DNA from: Paracoccus sp. S3-43 | GTDB taxonomy: Bacteria > Pseudomonadota > Alphaproteobacteria > Rhodobacterales > Rhodobacteraceae | Direction of reading: 5' to 3' | Assembly (NCBI RefSeq): GCF_029027965.1 | Contig: NZ_CP119082.1 | Coordinates: 600,001 to 664,000, forward strand | Length of the DNA stretch: 64,000 nt | In this document: positions 48,632-57,180 of the stretch, piece by piece | How positions within the stretch are numbered: the stretch's first letter is position 1 | Layout: every line of letters starts with the position of its first letter | Notes under the pieces: generated by a model | Seen by the model: the letters and a program-made list of their open reading frames with translations, nothing else | Databases searched by the model: none | What the model was told of the DNA's origin: nothing | Position numbers and translations under genes: made by a program

Positions 48632-49222
48632 ATGAACCGCCGTGAAATGATGTTGCTGGCCGTGCCGCTGATGGCGGCCGCCTATCTCGCCCCCCCGCTG
48701 GTCTTCGCGCAGGGGGCCGCCAATCAGCAGGCCGCCAGTCAGCAGGCCCCGCGCGACCCCTATGCGCCCATCGAAGTCGCCATCCGCAACGATTTCGAGG
48801 TCGGCAGCATCGTCGTCGTCAGCAAGGATTTCTTCCTCTACCACGTCATCGCGCCGGGCCGGGCGGTGCGTTACGGCGTGGCCGTGGGCGCCGCCGAACT
48901 GGTCTGGAAGGGCCGCGCCACGGTCGGGCGCAAGGTCGAATGGCCGTCCTGGACCCCCACCCCGGAGATGATCAAGCGCAAGCCCCAGCAATACGGCAAA
49001 TGGGCCAACGGGATGCCGGGCGGCCCGACCAACCCGCTGGGCGCGCGGGCGCTGTATCTGTACAACGACAAGGGCCAGGACACCGCGATCCGCATCCACG
49101 GCACGACCGAGCCGAACTCGATCGGCCGGGCCGTGTCGAACGGCTGCCTGCGGATGCGCAACGAGGCGGTGATGGCGCTGTACGACCAGGTGCCGATCGG
49201 GACGCCGGTCTACGTCTATTGA
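48632..49222 (+). CDS. L,D-transpeptidase (YkuD domain), exported
   Basis: Cell-wall enzyme making 3-3 cross-links or attaching proteins to peptidoglycan. 196 residues. N-terminal RR-containing signal (MNRREMMLLAVPLMAAAYLA, possibly Tat), a short Gln/Ala linker (NQQAASQQA), then the YkuD domain with the catalytic motif IHGTTEPNSIGRAVSNGCLRM (about 155-175; Cys of SNGC, His of IHG). WPSWTPTPEMIKR and GMPGGPTNPLGARALYLY are usual for this family in Rhodobacteraceae. Followed one base later by mnmH. Confidence 0.93.
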   Translation: MNRREMMLLAVPLMAAAYLAPPLVFAQGAANQQAASQQAPRDPYAPIEVAIRNDFEVGSIVVVSKDFFLYHVIAPGRAVRYGVAVGAAELVWKGRATVGRKVEWPSWTPTPEMIKRKPQQYGKWANGMPGGPTNPLGARALYLYNDKGQDTAIRIHGTTEPNSIGRAVSNGCLRMRNEAVMALYDQVPIGTPVYVY

Positions 49223-49223
49223 T

Positions 49224-50273
49224 GTGGCGCTGAGGCTGACGCGCATCGCGGACCCCGCGCTTGCGGGGTTCGACGACATCATCGACGTGCGCTCGCCCGC
49301 GGAATATGCCGAGGATCACCTGCCCGGCGCGATCAACCTGCCGGTTCTGGACGATGCCGAACGCGCGCAGGTGGGCACCATCTACAAGCGGGTTTCCCCG
49401 TTCGACGCGCGCAAGCTGGGCGGCGCTCTGGTCGCCGCCAATGCCGCGCGCCATATCGCCGGGCCGCTGTCGGATCGCGACGGCGGCTGGCGGGGGCTGA
49501 TCTATTGCTGGCGCGGCGGGCAGCGGTCGGGCAGCTTCACGACGATCCTGTCGCAGATCGGCTGGCGGGTGGACCGGATCGAGGGCGGCTACAAGTCCTG
49601 GCGCGCCCTTGTCGTGGATCGGGTGCAGAACCGGCCGGTGCCCGCGCCGGTCATCGTGCTGGACGGCAATACCGGCAGCGCCAAGACCGCGATCCTGGCG
49701 CGGCTGGCCGCGCGCGGCTGGCAGGTGATCGACCTGGAGGGGCTGGCCAACCATCGCGGCAGCCTGTTCGGCGGGCGCGCCGATCCCCAGCCCGGCCAGA
49801 AGCTGTTCGAGGGCCGTCTGGCGGTCGCGCTGGAGGGGCTGGACCCCGCACGCCCCGTGGCGGTCGAGGCCGAGAGCAGCCGGATCGGCAACATTGTGCT
49901 GCCCAAGTCGATGTGGCAGGCGCTGTGCGCCGCGCCCCGGCTGCGGCTGGAGGTGCCGGTCGGCGCGCGCGCCGCCTATACCGCTGCCCGCTATGGCGAC
50001 ATGGTGGACGATCCCGCGCGGGTGCAGGCGATCGTGACCGCGCTGTCGCCGCTGCATCCGGCGCAGCGGATCGAGGGCTGGCGCGCGGCGGTCGCGGCAG
50101 GCGACTGGCGCGGCCTGGCCGAGGGGCTGCTGCGCGACCATTACGACCCGCGCTATCTGAAGCATCGGCTGCGCTATGCGGCGGGCGAAAGGGCGGTCGT
50201 CGTGCTGGACGATTTGCGCGACCTGGATGCGGCGGCGGCGAGGGTCGAGGCGGCTTTGGCGCGCCTGACGTGA
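49224..50273 (+). CDS. mnmH: tRNA 2-selenouridine synthase MnmH/SelU
   Basis: Replaces sulfur with selenium (through a geranyl intermediate) at the wobble 2-thiouridine of tRNAs for Lys, Glu, Gln. 349 residues: rhodanese domain (1-~125) with active-site Cys in YCWRGGQRSGSF (about 93-104), then a P-loop domain with LDGNTGSAKTAILARL (about 145-160). Starts at GTG 49224, two bases after the transpeptidase stop. Selenophosphate (selD) is needed for its selenium reaction but is not in the window. Confidence 0.93.
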   Translation: MALRLTRIADPALAGFDDIIDVRSPAEYAEDHLPGAINLPVLDDAERAQVGTIYKRVSPFDARKLGGALVAANAARHIAGPLSDRDGGWRGLIYCWRGGQRSGSFTTILSQIGWRVDRIEGGYKSWRALVVDRVQNRPVPAPVIVLDGNTGSAKTAILARLAARGWQVIDLEGLANHRGSLFGGRADPQPGQKLFEGRLAVALEGLDPARPVAVEAESSRIGNIVLPKSMWQALCAAPRLRLEVPVGARAAYTAARYGDMVDDPARVQAIVTALSPLHPAQRIEGWRAAVAAGDWRGLAEGLLRDHYDPRYLKHRLRYAAGERAVVVLDDLRDLDAAAARVEAALARLT

Positions 50274-50301
50274 ACCGCCTGCGCGGGCTGCGCGGGCAGG
50301 A

Positions 50302-50336
50302 GCCTCCGGCGGGGATATTTGCGTGAAGAAGAAGCG
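50302..50336 (+). repeat. Dispersed intergenic element, copy D
   Basis: GCCTCCGGCGGGGATATTTG then CGTGAAGAAGAAG. A variant core (GGCGGGGATATTTG for CGAGGATATTTG) with the typical A/G tail. It fills the gap between convergent mnmH and punA. Confidence 0.7.
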
Positions 50337-51137
50337 TCAGGTGTCCCGCAGAAAGCGGCGCAGGATGCGTTCCAGTTTCGCGGCGCCCAGCGGGGCCATG
50401 GCCTTGGTGTGGTCGTGGCTGATGGATTCGTCCGACAGGCCCGCGCCCATGTTGGTGATGACCGAGACGGCGGCGCAGCGCAGCCCCAGGAACCGGGCCA
50501 GGATGATTTCCGGCACGGTGGACATGCCCACGGCGTCCGCGCCCAGGATCCGGGCGGCGCGGATCTCGGCCGGGGTTTCGAAGCTGGGGCCCGAGAACCA
50601 GCAATAGACGCCCTGCGGCAACTCGATCCCCTCGGCCTGCGCGGCGGCGGTCAGGGCCGCGCGCAGGTCCGCGTCATGGGCGTCGGTCATCGGGACGAAG
50701 CGGGCGTCGGTTTCCTCGCCGATCAGGGGGTTGGTGCCAGCGAAGGCGATGTGGTCGTTCAGAAGCATCAGCCCGCCGGGCGGGATGTCGGGGCGCAGCG
50801 AACCGGCCGCGTTGGTCAGGATCAGCTTGCGGGTGCCAAGCGCGACAAGCGTTTCCAAAGGCAGCCGCATCGCATCGGCGCGGCCCGATTCGTAGTAATG
50901 CGACCGTCCGCCGAAGACCGCCACCCGGCGGCCCTCCAACTGGCCGATCACCAGTTGCGGGACATGGCCGGACACCCCCGCATGGGGGAAGCCCGGCAGG
51001 TTGTCATAGGGGATCGCCACGCCATCGACGGTGCCCGACAGAGGCCCCAGGCCGGATCCCAGGATCAGCCCGTATTCCGGCGCCCGATCGCCCGCGCGGT
51101 CGCGGATCAGGCGGGCAAGCTCACCGCTCTTTGACAT
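50337..51137 (-). CDS. punA: Purine nucleoside phosphorylase (PNP-II, trimeric type)
   Basis: Phosphorolysis of purine nucleosides (inosine/guanosine type) to base and ribose-1-phosphate. 266 residues. Landmarks: GLILGSGLGPLSG (about 24-36), GFPHAGVSGHVPQL, FGGRSHYYESGRADAM (about 76-91), LTNAAGSLRPD, SGPSFETPAEIRAARILGADAVGMSTVPE (quoted in parts: GPSFETPAEIRA, GADAVGMSTVPE). Starts at ATG 51137, overlapping the permease gene by 17 bases. As last gene of the nucleoside importer run, it processes the imported substrate. Confidence 0.93.
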   Translation of the reverse strand: MSKSGELARLIRDRAGDRAPEYGLILGSGLGPLSGTVDGVAIPYDNLPGFPHAGVSGHVPQLVIGQLEGRRVAVFGGRSHYYESGRADAMRLPLETLVALGTRKLILTNAAGSLRPDIPPGGLMLLNDHIAFAGTNPLIGEETDARFVPMTDAHDADLRAALTAAAQAEGIELPQGVYCWFSGPSFETPAEIRAARILGADAVGMSTVPEIILARFLGLRCAAVSVITNMGAGLSDESISHDHTKAMAPLGAAKLERILRRFLRDT

Positions 51138-52173
51138 AGGGCTCTCCTCCGGCGCGGGGCGGGATGGCGCGGCCGACGAAACCGGCAAGGATGATCACGG
51201 TCAGGATATAGGGCAGGGCGTTCATGAACATCGAGGGGATGGTGACGATGCCCAGATCCAGGTTCGGATAGCGGTTGGCGATGGCCTCCAGGAGGCCGAA
51301 CAGGAACGTCGCGCCAAGCGCGCCCCAGGGCCGCCACTTGGCGAAGATCAGCGCGGCCAAGGCGATGAAGCCGCGCCCGGCGGTCATTTCCTTGACGAAG
51401 CCCGCCGACAGCCCGGTCGCAAGATAGGCCCCCGCCAGCCCGCAGAGCACCCCGGCAATCGCCACGGCGGCAAAGCGCAGCCGCGTGACCGACACGCCCG
51501 CCGTATCGACCGAGGCCGGGTTTTCCCCCACCGCCCGCAGCCGCAGCCCGAAGCGGGTGCGATACAGCACCCACCAGGTCAACGGCACCATCAGGAACGC
51601 CACATAGACCAGGATCGTGTGGCCCGAGATCACCTCGGCATAGAGCGGGCCGATCACCGGCACACCGCGCAGGGTCTCGGCCAGCGGCAGGGCGATGTCG
51701 CCGAAGCGGGGCGTGGCGGTCAGCGCCGCCGCAGTGTCCGGCCCCGTCATCCCCGACAGCCAGGCGCGGAAGGGCGTCACCTGCGCCTCCAGTTCCGCGC
51801 CTGGCGTCAGGCTCGGCGTGCGCCCGCCCAGGCCGAAGATCTTCTGGCCCAGCAGCACCGTCAGCCCCGAGGCCAGGAAGTTGATCGCCACGCCGGAAAT
51901 CAACTGGTTGCCCCGGAAGGTGATCGAGGCCGTGCCATGGACCGCCGCGAGCGCCAGCGATCCGGCCAGCCCGGCGATCAGCCCCAGCCAGACATTGCCG
52001 GTCAGCGCGGCGACGGCGGCGGCGGTAAAGGCCGCCATCAGCATCTTGCCCTCCAGCCCGATGTCGAAGACCCCGGCGCGTTCGGAATAAAGCCCGGCCA
52101 GGCAGGCCAGCAGCAAGGGCGTCATCAGCCGCACCGCGCTGTCCAGGATTTGCAGGACGGTGTTCAGATCCAT
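51121..52173 (-). CDS. Nucleoside ABC transporter permease (NupQ/BmpC-like)
   Basis: Permease of the BMP-type nucleoside importer, 350 residues, about nine helices. GLYSERAGVFDIGLEGKMLMAA (about 26-47, quoted in parts: SERAGVFDIGLEGKML), GAVINFLASGLT-like GVAINFLASGLTVLL, GRGFIALAALIFAKWRPWGAL and a C-terminal MNALPYILTVIILAGF are family marks. ATG overlaps the lysE stop by one base (TGATG). Confidence 0.9.
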   Translation of the reverse strand: MDLNTVLQILDSAVRLMTPLLLACLAGLYSERAGVFDIGLEGKMLMAAFTAAAVAALTGNVWLGLIAGLAGSLALAAVHGTASITFRGNQLISGVAINFLASGLTVLLGQKIFGLGGRTPSLTPGAELEAQVTPFRAWLSGMTGPDTAAALTATPRFGDIALPLAETLRGVPVIGPLYAEVISGHTILVYVAFLMVPLTWWVLYRTRFGLRLRAVGENPASVDTAGVSVTRLRFAAVAIAGVLCGLAGAYLATGLSAGFVKEMTAGRGFIALAALIFAKWRPWGALGATFLFGLLEAIANRYPNLDLGIVTIPSMFMNALPYILTVIILAGFVGRAIPPRAGGEPYVKER

Positions 52174-52811
52174 CACGCGCGCTCCATCGCGATGCGAAAT
52201 GCCATGAAGGCCAGGACCGTGCCCAGCAGCCCCTCGATCCAGCGGCGGGCGCCGTTATAGGCTTGGCGGACCAGGCGGCTGGACAGCATGACCGCATAGG
52301 CACCATGGATCGTCTCCAAGATGGTCGCGCCGCCCAGACCGAACAGAAGATGCACCCAGAAGGGCGCCACCTGGGCGGGCCCGACGCTGACGGCGGCCAG
52401 CCAGAAGACCATGGCGCTGACATTCGTCAATGGCAGGATCAGCCCGGTCAGGAACAGCCGGGCCGTGGGGCGTCTGCGCACCGTGGCCACGGCGATGCGC
52501 GGCGGGTGCAGCGCCTTGCGCCACGCCTTCAGCGCCAGCCAGGCCAGATAGCCCGCGCCCAGATAACGCAGCGCGGTGCCCGACCACGCCACCCGCTCCA
52601 GCAGCAGGCCCAGCCCCAGGGCAGTGCCCAATGCAAGGATTCCCGATCCGAGGGCGATGCCGGCCGTCACCGCCAGCGCCGCGCGGCGGCCCTGGTCCGC
52701 GCCGGTGCCGAGCAGCAGGGCAACGGCCGGTCCCGGCGACAGCGCGCCGACGGTCTGGACGGCATAGGCGGCCAGGAACGCCGGAAGATAGGGGGCAAGC
52801 GCGTCGATCAT
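52173..52811 (-). CDS. LysE/RhtB-family amino-acid (or analogue) exporter
   Basis: 212 residues, six helices. N-terminal VQTVGALSPGPAVALLL carries the LysE motif SPGPA (about 25-29), then GSGILALGTALGLGLLL, and a RLFLTGLILPLTNVSAMVFWLAA stretch (the family L-x-N-P region with NVSA). It sits between the two permease genes of the nucleoside importer, with one-base overlaps on both sides, so it is co-translated with them. LysE proteins export amino acids, purine bases or nucleosides; by place, base or nucleoside efflux is a reasonable guess. Confidence 0.88.
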   Translation of the reverse strand: MIDALAPYLPAFLAAYAVQTVGALSPGPAVALLLGTGADQGRRAALAVTAGIALGSGILALGTALGLGLLLERVAWSGTALRYLGAGYLAWLALKAWRKALHPPRIAVATVRRRPTARLFLTGLILPLTNVSAMVFWLAAVSVGPAQVAPFWVHLLFGLGGATILETIHGAYAVMLSSRLVRQAYNGARRWIEGLLGTVLAFMAFRIAMERA

Positions 52812-53905
52812 CACGCGCCCCTTTTCCGCATCGCCATGAACATCCGCTCCAACGGCCTGCGGACCATGTTGTCCAACGCGCCGGTGAACAGGATGACAAG
52901 CGCCTGGATGACGATGATCAGTTCGCGCGGAATGCTGGTCCACAGCGCCAGTTCGCCCCCGCCCTGATAGAGGAACCCGAACAAGAGCGCCGCCAGGAAC
53001 ACGCCCAGCGGATGGTTGCGCCCCATCAGCGCCACGGCGATGCCGATGAAGCCCGCGCCCTCGACCGCGTTCAGGACCAGGCGCTCGGCCTCGCCCATGA
53101 CATTGTTGATGGCCATCAGCCCGGCGAGGGCGCCGGAAATCAGCATGGCGATCACGGTGATGCGCACCGGGCTGATGCCCGCGTAAAGGGCTGCGGGTTC
53201 GGATTTGCCGAAGGCGCGGATCTCGAATCCCAGGCGGCTGCGCCAGATCAGCAGCCAGACCAGGATGCAGGCCGCGACCGCCACGAAGAAGCTGATATTG
53301 GCGGGGGTGTTCTTGCCCCATTCGATGCCCAGCGACAGCGCCATGTCGGTCAGCTTGGGCAGATGCGTTTCATTCGGGAAGCGGGCGGATGCCGGGTCCA
53401 TGCTGCCCACCGGGCGCAGCAGGTTCACCAGCACATAATTCAGCAGGGCGGCGGCGATGAAGTTGAACATGATCGTGGTGATCACAATATGGCTGCCGCG
53501 CTTCGCCTGAAGCCACGCGGGGATCAGCGCCCAGGCCGCGCCGAACAGCGCCGCGCCGATCATCGCGGCGGGCAGGGCCAGCGCCCAATGCGGCAGGGGC
53601 AGCGACAGCAGCACCAGGGCCACGCCCAGCCCGCCCATCGCCGCCTGGCCCTCGCCGCCGATGTTGAACAGGCTGGCGTGATAGGCGACCATCACCGCCA
53701 GCCCGGTGAAGATGAAGTTCGTCGCATAATACAGCGTGAAGCCCCAGCCATAGCTGGACCCCAACGCGCCGTCGATCATCGTGGTCAGCGCCACCCACGG
53801 GCTTTCGCCGATGGCCAGGATCACAAGCGCCGAAATCGCCATCGCCAGCACCAGCGAGATCAGCGGTGTCAGCAGAATATCGGCCCATTTCGGCATCTTC
53901 TCCAT
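52811..53905 (-). CDS. Nucleoside ABC transporter permease (NupP/BmpB-like)
   Basis: 364 residues, about nine helices. Family marks: TNFIFTGLAVMVAYHASLFNIGGEGQAAMGG (about 65-95, quoted in parts: HASLFNIGGEGQAAMGG), GSHIVITTIMFNFIA, and IRAFGKSEPAALYAGISPVRI, VEGAGFIGIAVALMGRNHPLG (about 278-298). Forms the channel with the second permease. Stop and the lysE start overlap as TGATG. Confidence 0.9.
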   Translation of the reverse strand: MEKMPKWADILLTPLISLVLAMAISALVILAIGESPWVALTTMIDGALGSSYGWGFTLYYATNFIFTGLAVMVAYHASLFNIGGEGQAAMGGLGVALVLLSLPLPHWALALPAAMIGAALFGAAWALIPAWLQAKRGSHIVITTIMFNFIAAALLNYVLVNLLRPVGSMDPASARFPNETHLPKLTDMALSLGIEWGKNTPANISFFVAVAACILVWLLIWRSRLGFEIRAFGKSEPAALYAGISPVRITVIAMLISGALAGLMAINNVMGEAERLVLNAVEGAGFIGIAVALMGRNHPLGVFLAALLFGFLYQGGGELALWTSIPRELIIVIQALVILFTGALDNMVRRPLERMFMAMRKRGA

Positions 53906-53907
53906 GC

Positions 53908-54468
53908 TCAGCCTTTCATGCCGTGGCACAGGGCCAGGAAGGCGCGCGGATCGGCGATCTGGTCCCAGGTGATCGCGTCGCCGTTGCCCGCCATCCGCGC
54001 CAGGCTGCGGGCGCGGGGGACGGCGCCGCCCGCGCCGGGAAAGCCGCGCACGATCAGCAGGTTTTCCTCGGCCCGCGTCAGGCCCTGCCGCGCCTCGCCG
54101 GTGCAGCGGCTGTTGTCGGAGAGGGTGGCGAAGGCGATGGCGACACGGCCGGCGGTCTGGGGCGCCGTTGCCGCGCCCGCCGGGGCCTGAACCGGGGCCT
54201 GGTCGGCGCAGGCGGTGCCGCGCGCGTCGCTGGTGCAACTGCCCGGAAAATCGTCCTCGTAATCGGAATCCCGGACCGGATCGGCCACCGCCCATGTCCC
54301 GTCGGGATTGCGGGCGCGGGTCTGGGCGCGGGCCTCGGCCGCCATCACCAGGCGGTCGGGCGCGTCCCCGTCGGGCCAGATGTCCATCTTGGGCATCCGG
54401 GGCGCGGGCATGGCGGCGCAGGCGGTCAGAAGCAGAACGGAAAGAAGGCAGGTCGCTTTCGGGGTCAT
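53908..54468 (-). CDS. Small secreted lipoprotein (function unknown) in the nucleoside importer run
   Basis: 186 residues. Lipoprotein signal LLSVLLLTACAAMPAP (lipobox LTAC, Cys about 17). Four further Cys (SCTSD, TACAD, RCTGE, LCHGM), which could make two disulfides. Contains RARNPDGTWAVADPVRDSDYEDDFPG (quoted in part: NPDGTWAVADPVRD). No family recognised. It lies between the ATPase and permease genes, with 0-2 base spacing on both sides, so it is in the same transcript; a role with the importer is possible but unproven. Confidence 0.8.
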   Translation of the reverse strand: MTPKATCLLSVLLLTACAAMPAPRMPKMDIWPDGDAPDRLVMAAEARAQTRARNPDGTWAVADPVRDSDYEDDFPGSCTSDARGTACADQAPVQAPAGAATAPQTAGRVAIAFATLSDNSRCTGEARQGLTRAEENLLIVRGFPGAGGAVPRARSLARMAGNGDAITWDQIADPRAFLALCHGMKG

Positions 54469-56115
54469 TCAGGATACTCGGGGGGTCTGGGGGTCTTCTG
54501 AAAGGTGCCGGGCGGGGGCGATCCCGTCCTGCGGCGGGGCGGCGGCCGGATCGATTCCCGCCATCAGCAGGCCCAGCTCGCCCGTGGTGGCCTGGCCGGG
54601 CAGGCGTTCGCCCATGATGCGCCCGTCGAACATCACGGCGATGCGGTCCGACAGGGACAGGATCTCGTCCAGTTCGACCGAGACCAGCAGGATCGCCTTG
54701 CCCGCGTCGCGCAGGTCCACGATGCGCTTGTGGATGAATTCGATCGCGCCGATGTCCACGCCGCGCGTGGGCTGGCCGATCAGCAGCAGGTCGGGATTAT
54801 GCTCGATCTCTCGGGCGACGACGATCTTTTGCTGGTTGCCGCCGGAAAAGTTCCGCGCGGCCAGGTCGCAGGTCGGCGGGCGCACGTCGAAGCGCGCGAT
54901 CTTGCCCTGAGCATCGCGGCGAATCGCGTCGCGGTCCATCAGCAGGCTGCGCCCGTATTCCGGCGCGTCGTGATAGCCGAAGGCGATGTTTTCCCAGGCG
55001 GCGAAATCCATGATCAGCCCCTCGGCCTGCCGGTCCTCGGGGATGTGTCCGATGCCCCGGTGGCGGCGCTCGGCGGCGTTGCAGGCGCCGCCCGACAGGG
55101 GCAGGGGGGCGCCGTTTATGCGGATCTCGCCCGACAGGCGGCTGCCCTTTTCCGGGTAGCCGCCCAGGATTTCCAGAAGCTGCGTCTGGCCGTTGCCGCT
55201 GACGCCCGCGATCCCCAGGATCTCGCCCGCGCGGATCTCCATGTCGATGCCGCGCAGACGCTCCACCCCGGCCGCATCGACCAGGCGCAGGTTGCGGATT
55301 TCCAGCACCGGGGCGCCAGGCGTCGCCGGGGCCTTCTGGACGTTCAGCAGCACCTTGCGCCCGACCATCAGTTCGGCCAGTTCCTCGGGGCTGGTGTCCG
55401 CCGTCTTGACCGAGGCCACCATCTCGCCCCGCCGCATGACCGACACGCTGTCGGTGATCGCCATGATCTCGCGCAGCTTGTGGGTGATCAGGATGATCGT
55501 CTTGCCCTCGGCCCGCAGGCTTTCCAGGATGCGGAACAGGTGGTCGGCCTCGGCCGGGGTCAGCACGCCGGTCGGTTCGTCCAGGATCAGGATGTCGGCC
55601 TGGCGATACAGCGCCTTGAGGATCTCGACGCGCTGCTGGTGGCCGACAGACAGGTTCTCGACCCTCTCGTCGGGATCGACGTTCAACTCGTATTCCTGCG
55701 CCAGCCGTTTCAGCACGCCGCGCGCCTTGGCCAGCGAGGGGCGCAGCAGCCGCCCGTCCTCGGCCCCCAGGATGATGTTTTCCAGCACGGTGAAATTCGG
55801 GACCAGCTTGAAATGCTGGAAGACCATGCCGATGCCCGCGCGGATCGCGGTCTGGCTATCGGCGATGGTCAGGGCGCGGCCACCCACCAGGATTTCGCCG
55901 CTGTCGGGCTTGTAGAATCCATACAGGATCGACATCAGCGTCGATTTGCCCGCGCCGTTCTCGCCGATGATGCCGTGGATCGTGCCGCGTTCGACGCGCA
56001 GGTCGATGTCGCGGTTGGCCTGAACCGGCCCGAAAGCCTTGGAGATGCCGCGCAGTTCGATCGCCGCAGGGGCGGCCGTTTCCAGCCGCCCCCGTGGTTC
56101 CACCGTCGCCGCCAT
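54469..56115 (-). CDS. Nucleoside ABC transporter ATP-binding protein (double ATPase, NupO/BmpA-system type)
   Basis: 548 residues with two ATPase cassettes, as in sugar/nucleoside importers. First: Walker [15 protein letters not shown] (about 52-65), signature LSVGHQQRVEILKAL, Walker B DILILDEPTGVLT. Second: degenerate P-loop GVSGNGQTQLLEIL (about 288-301), signature FSGGNQQKIVVAREI, LLLIGQPTRGVD (Q for E in Walker B end). Such an inactive second site is normal here. C-terminal eight residues derive from the intergenic element. One base after the binding protein gene. Confidence 0.92.
   Translation of the reverse strand: MAATVEPRGRLETAAPAAIELRGISKAFGPVQANRDIDLRVERGTIHGIIGENGAGKSTLMSILYGFYKPDSGEILVGGRALTIADSQTAIRAGIGMVFQHFKLVPNFTVLENIILGAEDGRLLRPSLAKARGVLKRLAQEYELNVDPDERVENLSVGHQQRVEILKALYRQADILILDEPTGVLTPAEADHLFRILESLRAEGKTIILITHKLREIMAITDSVSVMRRGEMVASVKTADTSPEELAELMVGRKVLLNVQKAPATPGAPVLEIRNLRLVDAAGVERLRGIDMEIRAGEILGIAGVSGNGQTQLLEILGGYPEKGSRLSGEIRINGAPLPLSGGACNAAERRHRGIGHIPEDRQAEGLIMDFAAWENIAFGYHDAPEYGRSLLMDRDAIRRDAQGKIARFDVRPPTCDLAARNFSGGNQQKIVVAREIEHNPDLLLIGQPTRGVDIGAIEFIHKRIVDLRDAGKAILLVSVELDEILSLSDRIAVMFDGRIMGERLPGQATTGELGLLMAGIDPAAAPPQDGIAPARHLSEDPQTPRVS
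54471..54497 (-). repeat. Dispersed intergenic element, copy F (read as coding DNA)
   Basis: Minus strand GACCCCCAGACCCCCCGAGTATCCTGA. This core (CCCCCCGAGTATCC for CCCCCCGAGGATAT) encodes the last eight residues of the ATPase (DPQTPRVS) and its stop codon. Confidence 0.6.
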
Positions 56116-57099
56116 TTACCGGACCGGGCAGGCGTTGTCGGTCATGTAGTCGTGGACCGCGATCTGGCCGCCGGTGATCGCGGCGCGGGCCTCGTCCACG
56201 GCGGCCTGGATCTCGGGCGTGATCAGGGCCTTGTTGTTGTCGTCGATGGCCACGTCCACGCCCTCGGCCTTCAGGTCCATGACCTTGACGCCGGGCTGGA
56301 CGCCGTTCTTGAAGGCGTCGTAGACCGCGTTGTCCACCCGCTTGACCATCGAGGTCAGCACCTTGCCCGGATGCAGGTGGTTCTGGTTGCTGTCCACGCC
56401 CACCGACAGGATGCCGCCATCCGCCGCCGCTTGCAGCACGCCGATGCCGGTGCCGCCCGCCGCCGCATAGATCACGTCGGCGCCCTGGCTGATCTGGGCC
56501 TTGGCAAGCTCTCCGCCCTTGACCGGGTCGTTCCAGGCGGCGGGGGTGGTGCCGGTATAGTTGATCAGCACCGTCCCGTCGGGCCTGGCGGCCTTGAAGC
56601 CCTGGGCGAAGCCGCATTCGAATTTATGGATCAGCGGGATGTCCATGCCGCCGACAAAGCCCACGGTGCCCGATTTCGACGCCTGCGCCGCCATGATCCC
56701 GGCCAGATAGCTGCCCTGTTCCTCGGTGAAGACGACCGACTGGACGTTCGGCTGTTCCACCACCGTGTCGATGATCGCGAACTGGGTGTCGGGGTAATCG
56801 GGGGCCACCTGGTTCAGCACGTCGCCGAAGGCAAAGCCGGTCATCACGATGGGATTGGCCCCGGTCTCGGCCAGGCGGCGCAGGGCCTGTTCGCGCTGCG
56901 CCTCGGACTGCATCTCCAGTTCCTTGTAGCTGCCGCCGGTTTCCTCGACCCAGCGTTGCGCGCCGGCGAAGGCGGCCTCGTTGAAGGATTTGTCGAACTT
57001 GCCGCCAAGATCGAAGATCAGCGCCGGATCGGCCAAGGCCGCGCCGCCCGCCAATGCCGTCAGCGCGACCCCTGCAAGCAGCGATGTCGTCAGGGACAT
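56116..57099 (-). CDS. BMP-family periplasmic nucleoside-binding protein
   Basis: Binding component (Bmp/PnrA family) of the purine nucleoside importer. 327 residues with a signal peptide ending GGAALAD. Landmarks: LIFDLGGKFDKSFNEAAFAGA (about 28-48, quoted in parts: DLGGKFDKSFNEAAF), TGFAFGDVLNQVAPDYPDTQFAIID (part: APDYPDTQFAIID), EEQGSYLAGIMAA, GFVGGMDIPLIHKFECGFAQG and YAAAGGTGIGVLQAA. Head of the run that ends in punA. An ATG at 57099 has no strong ribosome binding site. Confidence 0.93.
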   Translation of the reverse strand: MSLTTSLLAGVALTALAGGAALADPALIFDLGGKFDKSFNEAAFAGAQRWVEETGGSYKELEMQSEAQREQALRRLAETGANPIVMTGFAFGDVLNQVAPDYPDTQFAIIDTVVEQPNVQSVVFTEEQGSYLAGIMAAQASKSGTVGFVGGMDIPLIHKFECGFAQGFKAARPDGTVLINYTGTTPAAWNDPVKGGELAKAQISQGADVIYAAAGGTGIGVLQAAADGGILSVGVDSNQNHLHPGKVLTSMVKRVDNAVYDAFKNGVQPGVKVMDLKAEGVDVAIDDNNKALITPEIQAAVDEARAAITGGQIAVHDYMTDNACPVR

Positions 57100-57180
57100 A
57101 AGGAAACCTCATCCTGTTGTTCGCAGGCGATTCAAGCCGCCCGCGTGATGGCCCGATTAGGGCGCATCCCCCGCAGCCGG

